A stretch of 64,000 bases of DNA from Nitratireductor indicus C115 (GTDB lineage Bacteria > Pseudomonadota > Alphaproteobacteria > Rhizobiales > Rhizobiaceae): the NCBI RefSeq assembly GCF_000300515.1, contig NZ_AMSI01000010.1, forward strand, positions 62,001 through 126,000, written 5' to 3'. The notes beneath the pieces are model-generated. The model saw nothing but the letters and a program-made list of their open reading frames with translations. It did no database searches and was not told the DNA's origin. This document shows, one piece after another, positions 8,958 through 17,538 of this stretch. How positions within the stretch are numbered: the stretch's first letter is position 1; each line of letters begins with the position of its first letter. Both the position numbers and the translations under genes were made by a program.

Positions 8958-11288
8958 CTATTTGCGCTTGAACGCCTCGGCGAGCGCGGCGCCAAAGGAG
9001 CCCTGCGAAGCCTGCTCGCGGCTCTGCCCGCCCGAGCGGCCACCGCCGCGCTGGGCCTGCTGGGACTGATGCCCTCCCTTTCCACCGCTGCGTGCCTGCT
9101 GCTGTGGCCGTCCTCCGGCATCGCCATCCTTGCGCATGGAAAGACTGATGCGCTTGCGCTTTACGTCCACCTCCAGCACGCGCACCTTCACCACGTCGCC
9201 GGCCTTGACGACCTCATGCGCATCCTTGACGAAGCGGTCGGCCAGCTGGGAGACGTGCACGAGCCCGTCCTGATGAACGCCAATATCCACGAAAGCGCCG
9301 AAAGCCGCCACATTGGTGACCGTACCTTCAAGCGACATGCCGGGTTTCAGGTCCTTGATGTCGTCGATACCTTCGGCGAACGTCGCCGTGCGGAAGGCGG
9401 GGCGCGGATCGCGGCCGGGCTTTTCAAGCTCCGAAATGATGTCGCGCACGGTCGGCAGGCCGAAACGCTCATCCACGAAAACACGCGGATCGAGCGCTTT
9501 CAATGCCCCGCTATCCCCCATCAGCGCGCGCACATCACGCCCGCATGCCGATACGATGCGCCGCGCCACGCCATAGGCCTCCGGGTGCACCGAGGAGGCG
9601 TCGAGCGGTTCGTTTCCATTGGGAATACGCAGGAAGCCGGCGCATTGCTCGAAAGTGCGCTGGCCAAGCCGCGTCACTTCCAGAAGCTCCTTGCGGCTTG
9701 AAAACGCACCATTCGTGTTGCGATGCGCGACAATGGCTTCCGCCAGAGAGGCTCCAAGGCCCGACACCCGCGCCAGCAGGGAGGCCGAGGCCGTGTTGAG
9801 GTCCACGCCGACCGCGTTCACCGCATCCTCGACAACCGCATCGAGCGCCTTGGCAAGCCTGTATTGATCCACATCGTGCTGATACTGGCCAACGCCGATG
9901 GATTTTGGCTCGATCTTGACGAGTTCGGCCAAGGGGTCCTGCAAGCGCCGCGCGATTGAAACGGCGCCGCGCAGCGAAACATCGAGATCGGGAAACTCCG
10001 CGGCCGCCGTTTCGGAAGCGGAATAAACGGAAGCACCGGCTTCCGAAACCACCACTTTGAGCGGTTTCGGCGCCGGCATATCGCCGAGCATCTCGGCCAC
10101 CAGCTTTTCCGTTTCGCGACTGCCGGTACCGTTTCCGATCGCCACCAGCTCCACATTGTGCTTGCGGATGAGCGATGCAAGCTCGGCCTGCGTGCCGCGC
10201 ACATCGTTGCGTGGCGGGAAGGGATAGACGGTGGTCGTCGCGACAAGCTTGCCGGTACCGTCGACCACCGCAACCTTCACGCCGGTGCGGATACCGGGAT
10301 CAAGCCCCATCGTGGAGCGCGAGCCGGCAGGCGCGGCAAGAAGCAGGTCCTTGAGATTGCGGGCAAACACCCGGATGGCTTCCTCTTCGGCCTGTTCGCG
10401 CAGATCGCGCATCAGGTCGAGCGTGAGATGCAGGAAGAGCTTGACCCTCCAGGTCCAGCCCGCCACCTCCATCAGCCAGCGGTCTCCCGGCAGATCGCCG
10501 CCGAGCGCATAGGCCTCGGCCACCATACGCACCGGGGGCTTCACCGGCGACGGATCGTCGGCATCCACCTCGATATCGAGCGACAGCACGTCCTCATTGC
10601 GCCCGCGCAGCATGGCAAGCGCCCGGTGGCTCGGTACACCCGACCAGCGCTCCACATGATCGAAATAATCGGAGAACTTGGCGCCGGCCTCTTCCTTGCC
10701 GTCAACCACCCGCGAACGCAGGAAGGCGCGCTCCTTCATGTATCCGCGCAGACGTCCCACGAGATCCGCATTCTCCGCGAACTGCTCGGCGATAATGTCG
10801 CGCGCGCCCTCAAGCGCCGCTTTCACATCCGCAATCTCTTCCGTGATATAGCTCTCCGCAAGCTTGGCTGGTTCGGCTGCGCGCTCGGCAAGGATCGCCT
10901 CTGCAAGAGGCCCAAGGCCGCGCTCGCGGGCGATTTCCGCCTTCGTCCGGCGCTTCGGCTTATAGGGCAGATAAATGTCTTCCAGTTCGGCCTTGGTGAC
11001 AGCTGAAACGATCTTGAGCTCCAGCTCCTCCGTCAGCTTTCCCTGCTCGCGGATCGAACCGAGGATCGTCTCGCGCCGCGCATCGAGATCGCGCAGATAG
11101 GATAGGCGCTCCGAAAGCATACGGAGCTGCGTATCGTCCAGCGCGCCGGTCACCTCCTTGCGGTAACGGGCGATGAAGGGCACGGTCGCCCCCTCGTCGA
11201 GCAGTGCGATTGCCGCTGCGGCCTGTTCGGGCCTCGCTCCGATCTCGGTGGCAATCAATGCGGCATGGCGTTTGGCGTCTGTGGTCAT
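8958..11288 (-). CDS. tex: Tex family RNA-binding transcriptional accessory protein
   Basis: Cytoplasmic nucleic-acid-binding protein of 776 aa, the normal length for Tex. Domains in order: helical N-terminal Tex region with [21 protein letters not shown], YqgF/RNase H-like domain around [16 protein letters not shown], a helix-hairpin-helix pair in [18 protein letters not shown], and a C-terminal S1 domain around [20 protein letters not shown]. The tail after the S1 domain is rich in Gly, Gln, Ser and Arg and looks disordered, which is common in proteobacterial Tex. Tex proteins interact with RNA and the transcription machinery. It is transcribed alone, with a 175-bp gap to opgC upstream. Confidence 0.95.
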   Translation of the reverse strand: MTTDAKRHAALIATEIGARPEQAAAAIALLDEGATVPFIARYRKEVTGALDDTQLRMLSERLSYLRDLDARRETILGSIREQGKLTEELELKIVSAVTKAELEDIYLPYKPKRRTKAEIARERGLGPLAEAILAERAAEPAKLAESYITEEIADVKAALEGARDIIAEQFAENADLVGRLRGYMKERAFLRSRVVDGKEEAGAKFSDYFDHVERWSGVPSHRALAMLRGRNEDVLSLDIEVDADDPSPVKPPVRMVAEAYALGGDLPGDRWLMEVAGWTWRVKLFLHLTLDLMRDLREQAEEEAIRVFARNLKDLLLAAPAGSRSTMGLDPGIRTGVKVAVVDGTGKLVATTTVYPFPPRNDVRGTQAELASLIRKHNVELVAIGNGTGSRETEKLVAEMLGDMPAPKPLKVVVSEAGASVYSASETAAAEFPDLDVSLRGAVSIARRLQDPLAELVKIEPKSIGVGQYQHDVDQYRLAKALDAVVEDAVNAVGVDLNTASASLLARVSGLGASLAEAIVAHRNTNGAFSSRKELLEVTRLGQRTFEQCAGFLRIPNGNEPLDASSVHPEAYGVARRIVSACGRDVRALMGDSGALKALDPRVFVDERFGLPTVRDIISELEKPGRDPRPAFRTATFAEGIDDIKDLKPGMSLEGTVTNVAAFGAFVDIGVHQDGLVHVSQLADRFVKDAHEVVKAGDVVKVRVLEVDVKRKRISLSMRKDGDAGGRPQQQARSGGKGGHQSQQAQRGGGRSGGQSREQASQGSFGAALAEAFKRK

Positions 11289-11410
11289 GCTTGTCCCGGA
11301 TTACTGATCTTCGGCCACGGAGCGTATTACCGAACTCCCGCTGGCATTTCGATGCGGCAGAGGTGCGATTCCCCCCTCGCATGGATTTTTAGAGCGCTTT
11401 GCCCCGGCAG

Positions 11411-11444
11411 GGAAACGGCGAGGCTCGCCGCTTCGCCGTTTTCC
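11411..11444 (-). terminator. Hairpin downstream of opgC
   Basis: An imperfect inverted repeat (GGAAAACGGCGA pairing with TCGCCGTTTCC, one bulged base, about 11-nt loop) lies about 20 nt after the opgC stop. There is no T-run, so it is at best a weak intrinsic terminator or 3' stabiliser for the opg operon. The rest of the 11289-11463 gap should hold the tex promoter, for which no clear boxes were seen. Confidence 0.35.
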
Positions 11445-11463
11445 GCAGATGTTTGATCCGCAA

Positions 11464-12666
11464 TCAGGCCGTCTCTGAGAGCGGTGGCCGCGCCATTCCC
11501 TGCCGATAAGGGGCACTGTCCGGCACCGGATCGGCCAGAGGAGCAGGCGCAACCCGGCGGGCCTTGGGGCCAGCCTTACGCGCGGAAAAGAACAGCGCAA
11601 CGCCATATTGCGCAAGAAGACCAAGGCCAAGCAGCACCGCATCCTGCGCGAACCCCGTCTCAAGACGCAGACGCAGGATCTGAAGCGCGATGGCCAGAAC
11701 AGATCCGGAGACGAAGACGGCGAGCCCGTTCTTGCCCATGAGTTCGATGGGCCGGAACACCGGCAACCGCAGAAGTGAAGGCACCCAGGAAAGATTGGTC
11801 AGCACATAGGCGAGAGCCAGCGCATGCGAAAGCCGGGGCAAGGCAAGGAATGTCTTGTCGAAATCACCGATGAAGAACGGCAGATAGGCCCGTCCGGGCA
11901 AAGCGCCGGCACGAAGCATCACCCAAGCACAGGACGCCGCCAGAAACGCAACGCAAGCCCAGAACAGCCATGGCTTGTATTCGACCAGCTTTTGCCCTTC
12001 GCGCATGGAAAGGCCGCCGGCAATGCCGACCGCGTAGATGAGCTGCCATGAGAACGGGTTGAAGAACCAGCCGCCGGGGTTGGGATAGTTCGGCATGTTT
12101 ATGCGGAACATGCCTGCCAGGAACCAGATGGCAATCGCCATGGCGATGAGCCATGCGCGGCTGCGCAGTCCCACAAGTATATAGAGAGGCGAGGCAAGGA
12201 GAAGCGTCGCATACATCGGGAGGATGTTGAAATAGCCGAGCTGATGGCCAAGCAATGGCAGGCCGATCATGGTCTGCAGGGGCTGGTCCAAAAACCGCGT
12301 GAAATTGATGCGACTGATGATCTCGACCGTCCCCAGATGCAATATGCCGGCAGCAACCAGAGCCACGGCAACGATGGAACTCACGATATGGGCGACATAA
12401 AGCGTGCCCGCCCGTCGCCAAACACGCATGCACGCTTCAAAGAGCGGACCCGTGCTGAAACCGCGGGAGTAGGCCAGGCCGACCGCAATGCCGGACATCA
12501 GCACGAATGCTTCGGCCGCATCGGAAAAGCCGAAATTGCGCGAGGTCAGATGCTCGAACAGATTTCCGGGCACATGATTAATGAAGATGGTGATGAGCGC
12601 CAGTCCGCGAAACACGTCGAGGCGCAGATCACGGCTTGCAGCAGCCGGCACGAAGGGTGCGTTCAT
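11464..12666 (-). CDS. opgC: OpgC-like glucan succinyltransferase (membrane acyltransferase)
   Basis: Polytopic inner-membrane protein of 400 aa with about ten hydrophobic segments. The N-terminus RDLRLDVFRGLALITIFINH, followed by HLTSRNFGFSDAAEAFVLMS, is the hallmark of the OpgC/MdoC family, which adds succinyl groups to periplasmic glucans. The ATG at 12666 has AGGAGA just upstream. A longer reading to 12750 lies inside opgH and is unlikely. It is the last gene of the opgG-small ORF-opgH-opgC operon, starting 10 nt after the opgH stop. The position supports a role in decorating the glucans made by OpgH and OpgG. The exact acyl group is inferred from the family. Confidence 0.88.
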   Translation of the reverse strand: MNAPFVPAAASRDLRLDVFRGLALITIFINHVPGNLFEHLTSRNFGFSDAAEAFVLMSGIAVGLAYSRGFSTGPLFEACMRVWRRAGTLYVAHIVSSIVAVALVAAGILHLGTVEIISRINFTRFLDQPLQTMIGLPLLGHQLGYFNILPMYATLLLASPLYILVGLRSRAWLIAMAIAIWFLAGMFRINMPNYPNPGGWFFNPFSWQLIYAVGIAGGLSMREGQKLVEYKPWLFWACVAFLAASCAWVMLRAGALPGRAYLPFFIGDFDKTFLALPRLSHALALAYVLTNLSWVPSLLRLPVFRPIELMGKNGLAVFVSGSVLAIALQILRLRLETGFAQDAVLLGLGLLAQYGVALFFSARKAGPKARRVAPAPLADPVPDSAPYRQGMARPPLSETA

Positions 12667-12676
12667 GGCGTTTCTC

Positions 12677-14482
12677 CTAGCGATCGAGACCGGCCGGGGT
12701 AAGGTTCCCCGGAGCTTCCACCGCAACGCCCCCCGCGTCTTTTCCCTCACCGCGCCAACGCGTCAGAACCGCTTCCTGGCGAAGCACCACCGGCGAAGGA
12801 TGCGTATCCGCACTTGTCAGGAAAATATCGGCATCCTTTAGACGGCCCGACGCGCTCCATGAGCTGATGTGAATAAGGAGCGGCGCAAACACCTGCGGCC
12901 CCGCCACAAGAAGCAGCCAGGAGACATATTCGGGCGCGAACTGGAAAGCGAAACCGAGTGTCACAAACCCTGTGGCGCTGACCCACCAGCTGGCCGCCCA
13001 GGCCTCCGACAGACTGACCGAACCGGCTTCGCGGTCCGTGGCCGGCCAGCCGCCATCCATGCCTGAAAACACTTCAAGCACTGCACGGCACTGGAACATG
13101 AGCATGATCGGCGCGAGCAGGCTCGTCGACAGGATTTCCGTCAGCGTGTTCAAAAGCGCCCGCCAGGTGCCGCCGAACCGCGCATTGGCGCCGCTGATCG
13201 CACCGCGCACCACAATAAGAAGCTTCGGACCAATCAAAAGGCCGAACACGCCCACAAGAAGCGTCAGGGCGAGCCCCTGCTCGACGCGCGGGAAAACCGG
13301 AAAGGAACCCGGTTCCGGAAAATAGTCCGGAACCCCTTTGAGCGAAGGAGCCGCAATGCTTGCAAGAATGAACAACGCCCACAGCGGCGACGCCACATAA
13401 GCCATGATGTTCTGCAGGAAAACGAACCGGCTCCACGGCTTCAGGCCGGGCGCCACCATGACGCGGCTGTGCTGCAGATTACCCTGGCACCAGCGCCGGT
13501 CGCGCTTTGCAAAATCGATGACATTGTCCGGCCCCTCCTCGAAAGAGCCGTTCAGATCGGGATCGACGCGAACCGTCCAGCCATTGCGTGCAAGAAGTGC
13601 GGCTTCGACATAGTCATGGCTCAGAATATGCCCGCCGAAAGGCGGCTTTCCGGCAAGCTCCGGCAGACCACAGCTCTGCGCGAAAGCGCGCGTGCGCACG
13701 ATGGCGTTGTGCCCCCAGAAAGGCCCGGCATTGCCCTGGAGCTCGGCGAGGCCGCGCGTATAGATCGGCGAATAATACCCCGTCGAAAACTGCATCGCCC
13801 GCCCGAAGAACGAGCGTGCATGAACGATCTTGGGCAGGGTCTGGAGGAGACCGAGCTTGGGGTCGTTGTCCATGCGCCGCACCATTTCGGCCATCGTCGA
13901 GGCTTCCATCAGGCTGTCGGCATCGAGAATGAGGAGATAGTCGTAGAGCGCGCCGGAGGTCCGGATAAAATCGCCGACGTTTCCGGCCTTCTTGCCCGTA
14001 TTCATTTCCCGGCGGCGATAATAGAGGTTCGTCTGCACCCCGAATTCCTGACGCAACCGGCGGAACCAGTGCGCCTCCTGCTCGGCCACCTGCTCGTCGC
14101 GCGTATCGGACAGGATCGCGAAATCGAAACGCTCCGCAACGCCAAACGAGACCGTACTTTCGATCATCGCGGCCACATGGGAGAATGTCTTGACCGGGTC
14201 CTCATTGTAGACGGGCACCAGAACAGCCGTCCGAGCATTGGTGGCGACCAGTTCGAATGGGCGTTCATCCGGCTCGAGCGGCAGGCTCAGCAACCCGTTG
14301 AACGCATAGGCAGCGCCCCATGCGAGCCAGGCCGTGCTGGCCGCCAGAAGGACGATACGCACCGCATCGATCCACTGAATACCGTCGCTGGAAAAATATC
14401 CCACCGCCAGCGAAGCGACGAGCCCTGCCATCAAGAGGCAGAACAGGATGGATAATACGCGTCGAATGGTTGTGACCATCAT
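12677..14482 (-). CDS. opgH: Glucans biosynthesis glucosyltransferase H
   Basis: Inner-membrane GT2 glucosyltransferase of 601 aa that polymerises the beta-1,2-linked backbone of osmoregulated periplasmic glucans from UDP-glucose. Two membrane spans lie at about 8-30 and 40-66. The catalytic domain shows VLVPVYNED, FAILSDTRD, the metal-binding LILDADS (Asp187, Asp189), GHNAIVR, ILSHDYVEAAL and the acceptor/product motif RDRRWCQGN at about 328-335, then several C-terminal spans. It is shorter than E. coli OpgH (over 800 aa) and lacks the long cytoplasmic N-terminus. The conserved MPEQ segment normally near the N-terminus is instead encoded by the small ORF at 14552-14707. Two adjacent ATGs could serve as the start. 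Confidence 0.93.
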   Translation of the reverse strand: MMVTTIRRVLSILFCLLMAGLVASLAVGYFSSDGIQWIDAVRIVLLAASTAWLAWGAAYAFNGLLSLPLEPDERPFELVATNARTAVLVPVYNEDPVKTFSHVAAMIESTVSFGVAERFDFAILSDTRDEQVAEQEAHWFRRLRQEFGVQTNLYYRRREMNTGKKAGNVGDFIRTSGALYDYLLILDADSLMEASTMAEMVRRMDNDPKLGLLQTLPKIVHARSFFGRAMQFSTGYYSPIYTRGLAELQGNAGPFWGHNAIVRTRAFAQSCGLPELAGKPPFGGHILSHDYVEAALLARNGWTVRVDPDLNGSFEEGPDNVIDFAKRDRRWCQGNLQHSRVMVAPGLKPWSRFVFLQNIMAYVASPLWALFILASIAAPSLKGVPDYFPEPGSFPVFPRVEQGLALTLLVGVFGLLIGPKLLIVVRGAISGANARFGGTWRALLNTLTEILSTSLLAPIMLMFQCRAVLEVFSGMDGGWPATDREAGSVSLSEAWAASWWVSATGFVTLGFAFQFAPEYVSWLLLVAGPQVFAPLLIHISSWSASGRLKDADIFLTSADTHPSPVVLRQEAVLTRWRGEGKDAGGVAVEAPGNLTPAGLDR

Positions 14483-14551
14483 GCCTTGCGGCGGCCTTCG
14501 GCCGCCATCCCTGTCGCCTTACCGGATTTTACCCGGCCAGTCTTGAACCCG

Positions 14552-14707
14552 TTATTTCCAAGCAAATCTTTTGAGTATCGTTGCGAAGAACGCCGTGCGA
14601 ACCCGTGGGCGTTCGAGCACCTGCTCCGGCATGGCCATGGGAGCCACCGGCAGCGCAAACCCGTCGAGTTCAAGCCTGCCATTGCCTGCCTCAAGAACGC
14701 GCGTCAT
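14552..14707 (-). CDS. Small ORF with OpgH N-terminal MPEQ motif
   Basis: A 51-aa ORF with ATG at 14707 overlaps the end of opgG by 17 nt, with GGAG about 8 nt upstream. It contains ALPVAPMAMPEQVLERP, which resembles the P-L-A-M-P-E-Q stretch that I recall near the N-terminus of full-length OpgH of gammaproteobacteria. It ends with a basic amphipathic segment, FFATILKRFAWK. It is in the same frame as opgH but separated by two in-frame TAA codons and 70 nt. It may be a separately translated OpgH module or the remnant of a once fused N-terminus. Its size and position make it easy for gene callers to miss. Confidence 0.6.
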   Translation of the reverse strand: MTRVLEAGNGRLELDGFALPVAPMAMPEQVLERPRVRTAFFATILKRFAWK

Positions 14708-16313
14708 CGGTCTTTCTCCATTGATAGCTCCAGATTTCCGAGAGCCTTTGATCATCAAGTTTCAGGTGGGCGTTCATCTCGACCGGCTTGTCCCCACCGG
14801 GTTTCAAGTCGATCACGAGACGCCACATTCCGTTGGTTTCGATTCGAGAGACGGTCGAATGAACGATCTCGCCGCCATTGACGTTCACGATGGCCTCAAT
14901 GTTTGAGTCCGGTGAAAGGTTCCGCAAAATCTGACCTTCGAAGTCCACAACGAACTTCCTCAGGCCATCCTTGTTCTCGACACCCGAAACACCACCCTCG
15001 CCGGTACGCAGGGCGACGACACGCGCAAATTTGTCCGAGGGCTCCTCGATGGCGCCCCATGTCAGCCGATACGCATACTCGAGCTGCTCGCCGGCCTTCG
15101 CCTGTTTCTCAGGAACCCAGAAGGCGACAATGTTGTCATTGACTTCAAGTTTTGTTGGAATTTCAACGAGGTTGACCGCCCCCCTGCCCCAATCGCCAAC
15201 CGGCTCGACCAGAAGCGAAGGACGCTTCTCATAATGCGCGCCGGCATCCTGATAGTCACCAAAGTCGCGGTCGCGCTGGAACAGCCCGAAAGCACGAGGT
15301 GTTTCCTCGGCGAAAAACGAGGTCGCCAGATCCGACGGGTTGTTGAGGCTGCGCCATAGCTCATCTCCGTTGCCCCGGATGATCTTGAGCCCATCGCTGT
15401 CATGCACCTGGCCGCGATAATCGTCGAAGGCGCTGTCGTTATTTTCGGCAAACAGGAACATGGAGGTCATCGGCGCAATGCCGATACGCTCGATATCCTT
15501 GCGCACGAAGATGCGCGCGGTCACGTCCATGGCCGTGCTGCGCCCCGGGGTGATGACGAACCGGTAAGCGCCGGTCACGCTCTCGCTGTCAAGCGCCGCA
15601 TAAACCGTGAGCTCCTTGCTGCGACGGTTCGGGCGCTCGATATAAAAATCGGTAAAGCGCGGAAACTCCTCGCCATTTGCCGTTGCCGTATTGATGGCAA
15701 GGCCACGAGCGGAAAGACCGTAGAGCGTATCGCGTCCGAGTGCGCGGAAATAGCTCGCTCCAAGGAAGGAGACGAGTTCATCCATCACATCGGGGGAATT
15801 GAGCGGATAATGCAGCCGGAAGCCCGCCTCACCCGTCATCACGATATCCTCGAACCGGCTGGGATCGAGCGGCGCGCGGTATTCGAAGTCGCGACCGGTA
15901 AAGATGATGGGCTTGGCCGCCCCTTCTTCCACCGAATAAAGCCGCACCGGCTCCTTGAAGAGCCAGCCCATGTGAAATGCCTGAAGCTCGAACGGCGCTT
16001 CACCCTGCCACAATGCATGATCGGGCCTGAAACGAATCGCCCGGTGCTGATCGTAGGTCAATTCGGCAATCGCCTCGGGCAGATCGGCCTCGGGCGCCGT
16101 GAAGGCTTCGCCAGCCTTTGCCCGCATCGCTTCGGTCAATTGCTCGAAGGAAAACGGCTCCGCTGCGCCGTTTTCATGGGCGGCAGGCGTTTCGGGAACC
16201 GGGTTCTGCGCGTCGGTTTCCTGGGCGGAAACGTTGGAGGTGAGCGCCATCAGGCTGGAGGCACCTAACAGCGAGGCCGTCAGGCAGGAGGCAATAAAAG
16301 AGCGGCGATCCAT
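14691..16313 (-). CDS. opgG: Periplasmic glucans biosynthesis protein OpgG/OpgD
   Basis: Periplasmic protein of 540 aa in the MdoG/OpgG family, needed for backbone processing or branching of osmoregulated periplasmic glucans. The N-terminus MDRRSFIAS has a twin-arginine-like pattern followed by a hydrophobic stretch and cleavage near NVSAQ, as in OpgD-type members. The mature protein begins FSFEQLTEAMRAKAGEAF, and LTYDQHRAIRFRPDHALW and FYIERPNRRSKELTVYAALD are typical for the family. It is the first gene of the opg operon and overlaps the following small ORF. A 298-bp divergent gap to an SDR gene precedes it, in which no clear promoter could be assigned. OpgG and OpgD cannot be separated with certainty here. 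Confidence 0.92.
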   Translation of the reverse strand: MDRRSFIASCLTASLLGASSLMALTSNVSAQETDAQNPVPETPAAHENGAAEPFSFEQLTEAMRAKAGEAFTAPEADLPEAIAELTYDQHRAIRFRPDHALWQGEAPFELQAFHMGWLFKEPVRLYSVEEGAAKPIIFTGRDFEYRAPLDPSRFEDIVMTGEAGFRLHYPLNSPDVMDELVSFLGASYFRALGRDTLYGLSARGLAINTATANGEEFPRFTDFYIERPNRRSKELTVYAALDSESVTGAYRFVITPGRSTAMDVTARIFVRKDIERIGIAPMTSMFLFAENNDSAFDDYRGQVHDSDGLKIIRGNGDELWRSLNNPSDLATSFFAEETPRAFGLFQRDRDFGDYQDAGAHYEKRPSLLVEPVGDWGRGAVNLVEIPTKLEVNDNIVAFWVPEKQAKAGEQLEYAYRLTWGAIEEPSDKFARVVALRTGEGGVSGVENKDGLRKFVVDFEGQILRNLSPDSNIEAIVNVNGGEIVHSTVSRIETNGMWRLVIDLKPGGDKPVEMNAHLKLDDQRLSEIWSYQWRKTDDARS

Positions 16314-16611
16314 CAGGAACCCATATTAGAGGAACGTTGCTGAAAGTGGCTGCGAAACGCGAGTGAATTCAAACGCATGAATTGCGGTAAGGTTGCGGCA
16401 TCTCACATAACTTTCCGAGACCGAATGTCACCAAGATTTGAAGGGTCCGCTGCGAGCGGCGGATTGCTCTACTCCTGCCGCAGGCGACTTGCAATCCCAT
16501 CTTAATTCGTGCCCAATCGCCCCCATGGCTTCGCGTCGAAGTGTCTCACCACCCAAAACTGCCGCAAGGTCAGGCACTGCCATCTGGCGGTGAAAATTCC
16601 GGGGAAATACG

Positions 16612-17394
16612 ATGGATCTTGGACTGAAAAACAAGCGCGCGCTCGTGCTGGGAGCCAGTCGCGGCCTCGGCGCTGCAATCGCTCAGGGGCTTGCCCGCGA
16701 AGGTGCTGATGTCACGGCGGCCGCCCGCAACAAGGATGCGATTGCCGCCTGGGCCAAAGAATTGCCCGAAGGCTCGGGTTCCGTGCGAGCCGAAGCGCTG
16801 GATATCAGCGATCTTGCCGCAATCGATGCCCTTGTTGACCGACTTGTCACAGAAGGCGGCATCGATATTCTGGTCAACAACACAGGCGGCCCGCCCCCTT
16901 CCAGTGCGGTCGACGCAGAACGTGGCGACTGGCTGTCCAACTTCGAGACGATGGCCGCCAATCTTTTTCATCTGACACAGCGCCTTCTGCCTGCCATGCG
17001 CGAACGCAAATGGGGCCGTATCATCACTGTCACCTCGTCGGGCGTCGAACAGCCGATCCCCATGCTTGCCCTTTCAAACGGCATCCGCTCGGCGATTGTG
17101 GGATGGTCGAAAACACTGGCAGGCGAAGTCGCGCGCGACGGCGTGACGGTAAACATCGTCATGCCGGGCCGCATCCGCACGCAGCGTCTCGTCGAGCTCG
17201 ATACCGCAGCAGCAAAGCGCACCGGCACACCGCTCGAGGAAATTTCGGCAAAGATGGCTGAGACGATCCCCGCCGGTCGCTACGGCACGCCGGAGGAATT
17301 TGCCAATATGGCCGTGTTCCTCGCCTCCGAACGCGCCTCCTATGTCACCGGTGCCAAAATTCGCATCGATGGCGGTGCAACGCGCTCCGTTTAG
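16612..17394 (+). CDS. SDR family oxidoreductase lacking the YxxxK catalytic pair
   Basis: Short-chain dehydrogenase/reductase-like protein of 260 aa. The dinucleotide-binding loop is GASRGLG (residues 14-20) and the NNxG-type motif appears as NNTGG. The active-site serine region VTSSG is kept, but the Tyr-x-x-x-Lys pair is absent: the aligned segment reads LSNGI (residues 154-158). This matches a known subgroup of 3-oxoacyl-ACP reductase-like SDRs that have lost the tyrosine. A conventional redox role is therefore doubtful and the substrate is unknown. It is transcribed alone, divergent from opgG, and its TAG stop codon abuts an intergenic repeat copy. Confidence 0.85.
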   Translation: MDLGLKNKRALVLGASRGLGAAIAQGLAREGADVTAAARNKDAIAAWAKELPEGSGSVRAEALDISDLAAIDALVDRLVTEGGIDILVNNTGGPPPSSAVDAERGDWLSNFETMAANLFHLTQRLLPAMRERKWGRIITVTSSGVEQPIPMLALSNGIRSAIVGWSKTLAGEVARDGVTVNIVMPGRIRTQRLVELDTAAAKRTGTPLEEISAKMAETIPAGRYGTPEEFANMAVFLASERASYVTGAKIRIDGGATRSV

Positions 17395-17496
17395 AGCATT
17401 TTGCAGTCAGATGGAAGCATCTGGCGTCCGCACAAATGCGGAAAAACAAGGAGATGGAGCGGAGAAGCGTTTCCATGAAACGATGAACCGATCTAG
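17394..17496 (+). repeat. Dispersed intergenic repeat, copy B (three hairpins)
   Basis: This 103-bp copy matches 8819-8921 with about nine substitutions. The first stem is CAGATG/CATCTG, where copy A has CAGGTG/CACCTG: a compensatory pair change that keeps the hairpin. The CCGCA/TGCGG and CGTTTC/GAAACG stems are unchanged. It starts at the last base of the SDR stop codon and ends before the 3' end of the convergent beta-glucosidase gene. Confidence 0.7.
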
Positions 17497-17538
17497 CGGC
17501 GCAGGAAGGGCGTTTCATTCGAGCGATGAGGCGCCCCT

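Noticed and set aside
14479-14694. 71-aa minus-strand ORF in the opgG-opgH gap
   Set aside because: It is in another frame from the MPEQ ORF, has no good ribosome binding site and its arginine/serine-rich sequence has no motif.
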